64,000 nucleotides of DNA from Colocasia esculenta (lineage: Eukaryota; Streptophyta; Magnoliopsida; Alismatales; Araceae): contig CM024753.1 of NCBI GenBank assembly GCA_014218235.1, forward strand, positions 8,055,146-8,119,145, written 5' to 3'. The notes beneath the pieces are model-generated. The model searched no databases, was not told where the DNA came from, and saw only the letters and a program-made list of their open reading frames with translations. Shown here piece by piece: positions 1 through 10,900 of the stretch (the first letter of the stretch is position 1; each line of letters opens with the position of its first letter). The translations under genes were made by a program, and so were the position numbers.

Positions 1-1000
1 TATTCATATGAACGTGTGGTTATATAAACATGCCATCGGGAGAACCTTTGCTTAAAGGGAATTTCACCTAAGAGACATATGTGTATATAAACACAAATTT
101 GCAGCTTATGAATATATTCTCAAGCGGCCTCTCTGTTTGAGCAGAGTACCCGGTAGAAGGTGCCTCTGCTTGGGCAAAGTCCCTTTTGAGAAATATATGC
201 ATATGAATGCAAATTTGTAATTATATGAATATGTCTTGAGGCAGAATCCCCGAGAAATTCTCCTAAGGAACATATATGTGTATAAACATAAATTTGCAAT
301 TTATGAATATATTCTCGAACGGCATCTCTGTTCGAGCAGGGTACCCGGTAAAAGGTGCTTTTGCGTGGGCAGAGTCCTTTTGGAGAAATATATGCATATG
401 AATGCAAATTTGTGATCATATAAATATGTCCTTGGGCAGAATCTCTGCTTGAGCAGAGTCTCCTCTAAGAAATATATATATATAAACACGAATTCATGAT
501 TATACGAACATGAATTTGGAGGGAACTTTTGCCTGGGCAGAGTTCTCCCTAAGAAACATACATGTATAGACACAAATTTGCAATTCTATGGATATATCTT
601 TAGGCAGAGTCTCCGCTTAGGCAGAGTTTTCCCTAGGAAACATATACATAAGAACACAAATTTGTAAATATACGAATGTGTTCTCGGGCAGAACCTCCGC
701 TTGGGCAGAGTTTCCTCTAAGAAACATATACATATAAACACGAGTTTGTAGTTATATGGATATGTCCTTGAGAAGAGATTTCTCTTGGGTGGGGTCCTTC
801 ACAAGGAACATATATGTATAAATACAAATTTACAATTTTATGTATATGTTCTCGGACATAATCTCCGCTTGGGCAGAGTTTCCACTAAGAAACATATACA
901 TAAGAACACAAATTTGTGAATATACGAATATGTTCTTGAGCAGAACCTCCGCTTGGGCAGAATCTCCTATAAGAAACATAGACATGTAAGCACAAAATCC
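1..1000. repeat. 84-bp tandem array in LTR1
   Basis: About eleven diverged copies of a unit whose recognisable parts are a GGGCAGAGTnTCC box, an AAACATATAnAT box and an AACACAAATTTG box. Successive GGGCAGAGT-like boxes fall near 365, 448, 532, 618, 702, 787, 869 and 953, giving a period of 82-86 bp. The same array in the other orientation lies at about 9150-9700. Short ORFs in this stretch arise from the repeat and are not credible genes. Confidence 0.85.
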
Positions 1001-1005
1001 ACCAT

Positions 1006-1206
1006 CCCAGAGTCTTGCTCGATGGGCGGGGAGAACATATGCATCTAAATACGCATACCCATAGAGTCTTGCTCAATATGGAGGCATTTAGAGCACGAGA
1101 ACAAGGGTATTTAAATACCGTGTATCCATAGAGCCTTGCTCGATATGGATGGTATTTAAACCCCGAAGAATATCTCCCCCACAAAGTCTTGTTCGATGTG
1201 GGGGGA
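1006..1206 (-). repeat. Cluster of four hairpins with a shared 13-nt loop (LTR1)
   Basis: Four inverted repeats each enclose a 13-nt loop reading TCGAGCAAGACTC or a close variant on the minus strand: 1006-1026 (stem CCCA/TGGG), 1058-1082, 1110-1160 (7 plus 10 bp with a 4-nt bulge) and 1175-1206 (about 8 bp). The loop is conserved while the stems differ. Equivalent hairpins in LTR2 show compensating stem changes. Confidence 0.75.
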
Positions 1207-1420
1207 TGAGGGGGATAGAAGGGATGTCGATGACGTTTGAAGCCGATTCTCCTCTCCACGCCTTGCTATTGGGCCAATACCTTCGTGCCAAGTAGGGAGA
1301 TTAAAGGAACAAATGGGAGAGAGAAGGAGAGAATGCTCTTTCTATTCCTTTGGTTTTTTTTTTTTTGACAGGACTCCGCTGGGACCTTCGGGAGCCTCTC
1401 TTCATGAAGGGAATAGGGGG

Positions 1421-1430
1421 CCTTTTATAG
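1421..1430 (-). promoter_or_regulatory. LTR1 TATA box
   Basis: CTATAAAAGG on the minus strand inside a short C-rich/G-rich dyad. The same box in the same setting is found in LTR2 (8523-8532) and LTR3 (15528-15537). It is the likely core promoter of this LTR. Confidence 0.55.
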
Positions 1431-1468
1431 GGGAGGCCCCCTTTACATCGCATGGAGGGGAGAGCCCC

Positions 1469-1504
1469 AACCGATGGTGACATCCTATGATGTCACCATC
1501 GGTT
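1469..1504. repeat. 36-bp near-perfect palindrome in LTR1 U3
   Basis: Arms of 16 bp (1469-1484 and 1489-1504) are exact reverse complements around a 4-nt centre. An imperfect relative follows at about 1514-1548. LTR2 has unrelated but similarly placed hairpins upstream of its TATA box. Confidence 0.85.
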
Positions 1505-1915
1505 AGCAAAGGCCAACCGATGGTGACACATGCTTGTGTCATCATGATGTCAGGGAAAAATTCCTTTTTTTTTATTGCAACACCAGACAACTGCCCAATG
1601 GAACAGCGTCAACTCGGACGCTCGGGTAAATTCTGCGCCCAGACGCGTAGCATTGCTCAGTTGGAATAGTAAGACAAATTGGAAAAGAAAAAGAATGAAT
1701 AATCGAATAATTGACGTAGTTCTCGTCTCTAAACACTGATAGCTGATCACGTACATCTCTGACGATTATTAGTGCTAACTCCCATGATTAGATCAATATT
1801 AACGGCTGTTCTGAAAGTCTGAAAGAAGTTATGTAGTAAACAAATATACAGGACCCAAACTACGAATGTATTAACTACTATTACACCGCTGTCAGAAGTT
1901 AGAAAGGGCGACGAA

Positions 1916-4900
1916 CTACATGACCGAATAGCCCGGACCTCCACCACCTTCTGGCACAGTCCATTCGATGTTCTGCTTAGGATCCTTGATGTCGCAAGCC
2001 TGTCGATTCCATAAATGGGTTATTAATTGCTATAATACTGCTTGACATGAAGAAAGGAGAATCTAGTAATAGAACAAAACAGAAGACTTCTGAAAAAGAT
2101 AACACTGATCATGCACTAAGTCTCGCAATACGAATGTTTAGATTACTTGGGAAGCCTAGTTTCTAGTGTCTAAGAGTCCAAAGAAAACTCAAATCAGAGA
2201 AGGTGACTGACCCATATAGAAATGCACAGGTTTCTCCGAGAGAATCATAACTGACAACTTGATCAACAAGAAGACATGAGCTTGAATAATCCTACCAATG
2301 AGTTACACTTGACCGACGGAAACACTTTATGCACGCCTGGGTGAGCCATGGGTGGAATCCTTTTGATGTAAGGTCGATTGTTTTAAAGTTCTGTCTGTTC
2401 AAATGAATGATGGAACTGTTCTTAAAGAGGTCAGAGTGGATTAGAGATTCCGGAAAATAAGATGGAGATCTGCAGCTACATAAAATCCTTTTTGTTCATT
2501 GGGTCCAAAAAACATCTAAAAAAAGTTTTCTTTCTCTAGACACAAGAAGATCCTTCCTTCGAGAAAGAAAAAGCTTTATCCCCCTCTCCAGTCTGCCCCC
2601 CACCTCCCTCTTTCTCTTAGCAATGACTGAGATTTAGCTTTGACCTTATGACAGTTTTGAGCCTTACAAGACTTTGATGTAACATGTAGATAGCTCTTGC
2701 AGAAGACTAAAACCCAGTCCCTTACAAGGTGTTGAGAGAGGAGAAAGATCTACTACTCTTGTAAACACATTCTATTTTTGTCTATACTTTATGCGGTATA
2801 CCTGAAAACATAGACACAGTGGCCCACTCCCATATGTAGATCAGCTTAAAACTGATCCCGCCATCCCAGGGAAGCTATGAACAAGGAGGGATTGAATCAT
2901 TCATTGGATAGCTGGATGGCTAGTTGGGTAAGTTGGCAATAAAGATAGTGATACATGGGTAGAAGGAAGAAGAGACAACAATTGGAAATGGACAAAATAA
3001 AATATGTACATCTGGTGATGATCGACAAAATAAAGATATCCTTCAAGAAGAACAGGGTCAGGAAAGACAAACATGCAACTATATTTCGTTCTTTTATGTT
3101 GTCTCTGAAAATAGCCAACTAAACCATAACAGTAATCATGGCACCATTTTTAACAAAAGGGCAAAAGCTCAAACAAATATCTAAAAACCAATAATCACCT
3201 TGCAGTGGAGACAGTTTTGAGCATTAATCTGAAGTTTGGCGTCACCCTTCTCATCAGTGACATACCTAATTTTATAAATTGAAAGAAGCATCATTCAGAA
3301 TGTTAATCAAAATATATAAAAATAAGCATACACCAAAACTTTCTTACTCGTAAACACGTGCAGGGCAGTATCGTGATTCTAGTCCAGCAAACTTTGGAAG
3401 GTTCACAAGTTCAGGAATCGTGGGATCCTTTAGTCGAAGATGAATGGGTTGGTCATGTTCATGGTTTGTGTTACTCCTGTAGATACCACAGATCAACAGA
3501 CTCAGCAACGGACTCTGAAATTTTAAAAAACTGACAGGTAACTCTCCAACTTAATCATGGAAAGTGTAATTGACCTATCAGCAGCATTTGTGTTACCCTT
3601 CTTCCACATGTGAGTTGTCTAATTGGTAAGATTTGCATGAACATTACTAACAAGTTTTATTCAAACAATCAGGTCTACCAATTATGTTCCTCAGGGAATA
3701 TAGCAGAGAGTTTGAGGTGAACATCTTCAAAAAAAATTGTTCCAAAATTACTAGAAAGGACTACTGTTTCATATGAACTTTCATCTCCGGTTGCTACTAG
3801 CACAACTACAGAGTTCCAGAAAGACATAAGTGATGGGAGAAATCAATCATCCTTTGGACAACTAGTATCCAATAGCTTTCTCGACATTAAAAGTAATCCA
3901 TGTGGACCTGTGAGACAACAGTACTGTAATTAATGGTTAACTGAACCTGTATAAGGAAGTCGGCACATCAAAAGAAAGTACTCCATCTGGCTTAGGATAA
4001 TTGATAGGCTTATGAAGATTGGCCATCTGATCATTAATGCAAATTGATCAGTTAATTAGTTGCAGTATAAAAAAATAAACATTAATAAATCCTGCTGCTG
4101 AGAAAGTGGCTTTTCATTAGTAGCATGCAGTTACCTCTGTGGCCTCATGATCAGGCTTGCCGTGCTTCAATGTGAATGGAAGTCTTCCTTTGAAAACATA
4201 ACTAACAACAGACAAATTTAAACTTAATTCAATAAGCAATTCACTGGTTATTGAAGGTGTCTGTGATTCAGAGAATCTTACCTTTCCAATGCAGAAAAAG
4301 CCAAGCCAGGAAAAAGCCCATACTCAAACGCCTGTTTATACAATATATGTATCAAAGATGGATAATCAGCTCTCTCTCACTTAACTCCTAGACAGATCAA
4401 TAACTGAGCTCACAAGCACCACTTACTGGACGATAATTACGTGCTTGATAAAGTTCTTCCCAAATCCAAGATTTCTTTAAGCTGTCCAAGTAAGTTTCCA
4501 TACCAGCTCCTTCATTCAATGCCTTAAAAGATGCCTCTGCTGCAAGCATTCCTGAAAAAAGATGAAAGTCTTTAGGAGGAAACTACTATTTAGGAAGCAT
4601 GAATTTACTAATATTTAATATCAATGAACAAAAAAAATTATGTTTCAATCCCTATAACCTTACCATCTTCCAAATATATCCATCCCATCCTGACATTCTT
4701 GAATGTCCCCAAATCGGACTCTCCTCTAAATCAGAAGGGGATGTGCGAAGCAGGTTCAGAGAGAGAATTAAATGGTGGTTCACTTGAAGTGCTCAAGATG
4801 CTACTTGTTCTTGGGTCTGGTGAACTCCACCTAGGATGAAGAGATCCTCAAGGCTCTAGCACGTTGGTCACTAAGTAGGAGAGACTGGAGAAAGTGGAAA

Positions 4901-7900
4901 AGGGGATTGGTCAAGCATGGTCAGGTTACTCCTTGTCTCATGCTCACAAGTCTTGACATCCTCTTATTGGTGCTGGAGAAGCTGCAAGTTCTGCTGGAAT
5001 CACCGGGCACCACAGAGGTAACTTGTCATTGATGAGGTGGAAGATGGAGTTATCATACGCTGGGACAAACACAGTGGGCTTCCTGAGTTGCCGAAGGCAA
5101 AGGTAAAGGTGGAGCCTGTCGGCAAAGCTGGATAGTGGTCCAGCCAGGATTTGGTGATCTTGATATAGGAAATGTTGGTGGGGGAGTCCACATGGGAGGG
5201 GGAAGGTCCTCCCTGAGTCATCACCACTAAACCATGCGAGGAAGGGGGGAAAAAATGGGCATGAGAGTTAAGAAAGAGGAGTTATTTTTCGGGTTATCTA
5301 TGGCCTATGGGTATTCATAATTGAGTTGTTTTTCTAGAAAAAGAATGTCCTCGTACTGATACTTTTTCAAATATCAATTGACCTTGAGAATTCATTTGAG
5401 AAGAGTTTGAAAAGAGTTATAATTTGGGTTATCTGCATATTTTGGATGGTACAGATATATCTGGTACATGCCAAGTTTGTAGGAACTACAAAGTGAAAAT
5501 CTCCAAATGATAACCAAGGAACATACATGGAACACAACGTATGGAAAACAGTTTCTTTTTGTTCAAACAACCCAACAAAAATTTTCTTAAGGCAGTACCC
5601 AATATCAAGAGAGATAAATACATGAGTAGGAACAATGTTAGGGAATGACCTGATTTCATGGCAGTATGGGTCCCCTTTATTTTGGGCACATTTAAGAAGC
5701 CAGCAGCACATCCAATGATTGCTCCCCCAGGAAACACTGGATTTGGGATTGACTGAAAGTAAATTGCATCACATCAATGTTTAAACAAAAATGAGATACC
5801 AAACTCACAGCAACAACAATGTGACTACAAGACAGTAAAGAGTATACCATATTCTATGCATCTTGCTAATTTATTGAGCTTCTAAAGCCAAACAAGTAAT
5901 CCTTAAAAAGGACATTGTGTGTCTTAAAAGGACACTTCTTGCAGTTTTCTTCAAACATATTTGACTGTTAATTATATTCCACAGAAAGTATTCATTGTTT
6001 TGGATGCTTAACTTAATCTAATCAAGCTGGCATCTAGTGTGCGGCCAAGACACAAGATGCAGGGTGTCACTCTGTTAAAACTGGAAAGGAATAAATGCAT
6101 ATTTCTCAATCAATTTCTCTAGTTATGAAGCGGATATACCTGGAAACCACCTTCATTTAATGTGCGTGCACCATATTGGAGAACAGTTCCCCCTTCCAAA
6201 AGCCGCCTAATGGAAGGATGATGTTTGAATTTCTGCAAGAAAGAAAGATGTCACAAGGAATTTGATGAGAAACTTAAATATGTATAACCAATATATAAGA
6301 ACATGACACATATAGGGGTCCGAAAAGATATGATTATTTTTTCAAAATAGATGCCTAAGCCACTATCATCTTCTGGCATGACATGTATTGTATCGTAGAA
6401 ATGAAAAAGACAAAATGTAAAATAGCAGACCAGCATAAATAACCTGATAAAAGATGCGCATATGCAACAAGTGCATTAGGTATCGTCATCTGATGTAAAC
6501 ATATGCTCATCTAAAAGTCTTAAGATCGGAGCTGCTTTTAGCATGTTCATGGCTTTTCTAGCACATAGAAAAGCATGCCAACATTCTAATTGCAGGTTTC
6601 AAGTAAGAACTGTAAGTTCCAAGAAACATCTTCTTCTGGATATTAGTATTGCAAAAAGGAAACTCATAACTTGTTGGACAGTGAAGCATATGGGCACCGA
6701 ATATTAGATGCATATGTCCATTCTTATATTCAATTCCTTTTGCAAGTGCACACACAACATGTACCTCATTCTAGGTCTCAAATTTTGTTACTTGTAGCAT
6801 GTGTTCGTGTCAAAACTAACAAGCATGATGAAATAGATAATAGCTCTAACTATATTGACCTTTGTATCAAAGAATCTGTTTCAATGTAAAATGAAGTCTT
6901 TCTAGTCCAAGCTTGACCCAAGTTGGCATCAGTAAGATCAAGCTCAAGCATGAGTCCATCTCAGTTATAGCCTATAGAGAAACTCAACTTGACTCACTAC
7001 CCTCCATCCCTAAATTAAACTGCACAGAGTGAAGACAATGGAAAAAGGAAATGCAACCAATGTCTGATAAAAGCTGAACATTATGCATTATTGCAAACCT
7101 AGCAAGTTTATATATATCAGATAGTGCAAAGAAAGAAGAAATGATAACTAATGCCAACCTGGAATTCATCATAAGGGCTCAAAAAAGGATTGTGGTAATT
7201 CAAGGCAACAACCAGACCAATTGAGACCTGCAAGTTTCAGCAAAGGTAAAAGACAAATCATATTTAGATGGGAGCTAAACAATTCAAATGTTTGGGTTAT
7301 ATCCATGTGAACTTGTGAAGCTTAAATCTCTCTTATTTTCCAATTAAGTATTCTATTCTGCCAAACTCCATTGAGAACTTCTAGACGCCCAGGCACAGAG
7401 AGAAGGGCCCAGGTGGGCCATGCAACCCTAGGGGTGCGGGCCCCACCTCCCCCTCTCTGCGCCCGGGAAGTTAGAATTTCCCAACTCCATTATAGTGAAT
7501 CAGCATAATCTAAGTGTGGCTTATTAGGGAATAGATAATTGGCAAATGTGTCAGAGAAAAAGACTATTCTAAATTACAATTTTTTTTTAGAGATCTAACC
7601 CTTGCTCTACAGTGTCAGTTCTCTGGCAGTGGCAGGGACCTTATTCTCCTCTCAGAGTGCTGACTAAAGAGGTCACAAGCCAGGGAAAAAGGTAGACTTC
7701 TTTCCTATGAGTTGGTGGTGGTTCTCCGCCAGTCCTGCTATTTATCATTGTATCTTCAGGATATTTAGAATAATGTTACAAAACTTGTCCATCCAGGGAA
7801 AATTCGTTTGGCATGGCAGTGAGGTTCCTGTGGGCTGTCATGACACCAGCTGGAGGAGGGTGCTGTTGAACCCTCAAAAAGGTTTGATGAATATCTACAA

Positions 7901-10900
7901 AAAGGAGTCCTTGGACCTATTTATAATGGTCCAAATGGTTAAAAATCCTTTAAAAGATATCCTGGAGACAGGATAATTCACGCCATTGAAGGCAAGATGG
8001 GAGACAGAATCAAGGTGCCCCTCAAATTAAGGAAGGGTGCTTATGGATTCAAGTGGCATCAAGCCCTCCGAACAAACCAAAGTTTAAAGAAGTACAAGTA
8101 CAAAGTACAGCACGGAAGAAATCCGGCAGCACGAGGTCCATAAAGACCAAGTATGAAGTACAAGTATAAGTACAAGCACAAGAACAAGCCTGCAATGGAA
8201 GCTCAACGGATGCGCAAATTCAAATCTCCGTCAAGCAAAACTCCGAGCAAAGAAACAGGACTTCAGCAACTCGGGTCCCCCTGAAATGGGACATGTAATG
8301 GTCTATTTATAGACAATTCTCCCCCTCCTACCGTTTTTACACAAAACGGTTGGAGGGGAGGGGTCTCCCCCCCTCCAACCATTTTTACACAAAACGGTTG
8401 GACCCCCTCCAACCGGTTTCATACAAACCGGTTGGGGGGGATCCCCCCTCCAACTGATGGAGGGGAGGGGGGGGGGGTTCTCCCCCTCTCCCTCTTGCGC
8501 ATGTAACAAGGGGGGCAAACCCCTATAAAAGGGGATGCACCCCCTCCATTGTAAGAGGCCGGCTCCAAGCCTCCAAGCCTCCATATTTTCCCTCAAACCC
8601 TGCTGGAAAAACCAGTCCCCAAGTCTTGTAAAACCAGTCCCTCAAACCCCCATTGTAAAGGGCAGGTCTCCAAGCCTCCAAGCCCTCATATCGCCCCTCA
8701 TATTCCCCAAAAAGCAGGGTTTTCCATTCTGAAAAGCAATTTCAGAAATAGCAAAAGCTTTCTCTTCCAAACCCCCTTTCAATTGTTCCTCAAATTTCTG
8801 GCTCGGCGTGAAGGTATTGGCTCGTTCCTTGCTTGGCGCGGAGTGAGGAGCGTCCAATAGCGTATAAGAAAGCGGGAAATCGCCTCATATATGGCATCGG
8901 CATCCCCCTCATCCCCTTCCATGGAGGGTTTCTCAAAGTTTCCATAGTATGGTTCATATCCCCACATCGAGCAAGACTCTGTGGGGATCTTACGAGATTT
9001 AAATATCGTCCATATTGAAAATGACTCTATGGACGCCCGATATTTAAATACCCTTGTATGTTTGTGCTCTAAATGCCTCCAGCCTCCCTATTGAGCATGA
9101 CTCTATGGGTACGCGTATTTAGATGCCGTTTGTTCTTGTGTTTATATGCGTATGTTTCTTTGAGGAGACTCTGCCCAAGCGGAGATTCTATCCAAAGAAC
9201 CTATCCATATAATCATAATTTTGTGTTTATATGTATATGTTTTCTTGAGGAGACTCTGCTCAAGCGGAAATCCTACCCGAGAACACACTCATATAACCAC
9301 AGTTTTATGCTTATATGTATATGTTCCTTGGGGAAATCCTGCCTAACTGAAGGTTCTGCCCGAGAACATGCTCATATAATCACAATCTCATGTTCATATG
9401 TATATGTTTTCTTGAGGATACTCTGTTAAAACGAAGATTCTGTCCGAGGACGTACTCATATGTTCATAACTATGTGCTTATATGCATATATTTCCTAAAG
9501 GAAACCCCGCCCAAGCGGAGATTCCGTCTCGAAAAATATTCATATATTTATAAAAAGTTATGCTCATATACGTATATTTTCGGGGAGAAACTTGGTTTCT
9601 ATAAAGATCCCGACAAAAAACCACATACACATGTTCACGAGTATATATTCGTGTGAATACACTTTCTAAAAAAAAAGGGAATTTCGTCTAAACGGAGATC
9701 TTGCCCAAGAAATTAGAAATTGGCCGAAGGCCATGTTTCATTAGCCAAAAGGCAAAGGAAAAGCAAAAAGCATACAAAATGAAAGAGAAAACCAGAAAAA
9801 GCCAGAAGAAAGGTAAAGGAAGAGGGATGACTACCAAGATGGTAGAAGCCCCAACCCCAAACCCTAAAAAAAAACCACCCAATTACAAGGTAAATTTCCT
9901 CCACCCCTTCAGCTGATCTAAAAGGGCAGAAAACTTGACTGGCTCACCAGAGACACTAAGATGCCACTGATACACAAAAGAGATACAATCATTTAGAATA
10001 AGGAACAAGTTTCTGAACTCCAGGTTAAACAACCTCTTATTCCTTTCCTTCCAGATAGACCTGAGCATCGCTGGTAAACACAATTTCCATAGGTCCTCCT
10101 CAACTCCTGTGGGTTTATACTTTGGCCAATAATCAATAAACTGATGCAAATTGAGGGGAACACAACATGTGACATTAATAGTCTTGAAGAACAGCTTCCA
10201 TACAGTTCTGACAACTCCACAAGCAGTGAATAGATGAACCAAATCCTCCTGGAAACATGCACAGAATATGCATTCTTTTCTCGACTGTTTTCTAAACATA
10301 TTGACACTGACCAAAGTAAATAGCCTCTTCCAAGCAATTTTCCACATAAAGACCCTGATTTTCAAAGGTAACCACATAAGGGTTACCTTTAAAGATCTTG
10401 CCCAAGAAATATACTCATAAGTAATAAGTTTACAAAATAACCCTGTCCATATAGGTATATTCCCGCTCATTTCAAAGTCATATACCAAATCCTCAAAAGG
10501 AGAGCTCATGCTCTTTCAAGAGAAAATCTCTTTTCCAAAATCTCAAATGCTCTCTTCAAAGGAACAAATCCCTTTTCAAAATCGAAACTCACTCTGTCTG
10601 ATGATAAATAAAAGGAGAAAATATTGTATCAGAATTTTCTAGAAGATGCATATATCCTCGCCCTCGCTATGAAATAGTATTCGAGTTGAAACTGATGTTA
10701 ATATAGCATCTAAGGCTTTTAACTCGATGTAAATGTAACATTGATTCTGATCGATGGAGACAGGGGTCCAGCACACGCTACCCTAATCGCCTGATGATTA
10801 AAGGCACGGAATCAAATAAGTTCAGATAAAAAGAAGAAGAAGAAGAAAAAAAAAAAAAAAAAAAAAACGGCGAGCTCGTCTGTTCCACGCATAGTTGTCA

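Larger units (their letters stand above)
1..1660 (-). mobile_element. LTR1: LTR-like element, truncated by window edge
   Basis: No coding region is seen. The block reads as an LTR on the minus strand. A TATA box (CTATAAAAGG, 1421-1430) sits below U3-like sequence with strong palindromes, followed downstream by a hairpin cluster (1006-1206) and an 84-bp tandem array (1-1000). The same order of blocks recurs in opposite orientation at 8290-10830, which supports a common LTR family. The upper boundary (about 1630-1660) is approximate and the other end lies outside the window. It begins about 250 bp beyond the ETFQO stop codon on the same strand, so it may lie in the 3' flank or overlap the 3' UTR. 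Whether it is a solo LTR or part of a full element cannot be told. Confidence 0.6.
8290..10830 (+). mobile_element. LTR2: LTR-like element, same family as LTR1, split by a LINE
   Basis: Plus-strand counterpart of LTR1. U3-like hairpins (about 8330-8440) precede TATA box 8523-8532, then come a homologous leader (from about 8785), the hairpin pair at 8958-9049 and an 84-bp array (about 9150-9700) that resumes after the LINE at 10393. A purine-rich (GAA)n/poly-A tract ends near 10866. Both borders are estimates; sequence from about 7990 could belong to it. No internal coding region was found, so it may be a solo LTR. Confidence 0.55.

Noticed and set aside
5000..5737. Minus-strand ORFs of 75-114 residues near ETFQO exon 11
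   Set aside because: One frame includes exon 11 (5650-5752) and reads into intron; the others are intronic with no homology I recognise.
1..9700. LTR1 and LTR2 as the two LTRs of one retrotransposon around the ETFQO 3' half
   Set aside because: They are in opposite orientation and flank host exons, so they are independent insertions of one family.
9883..10509. 208-residue ORF as an intact gene
   Set aside because: It is a chimera: the LINE part ends at 10392 (target duplication 10393-10410) and the N-terminal 40 residues read through LTR2 sequence.
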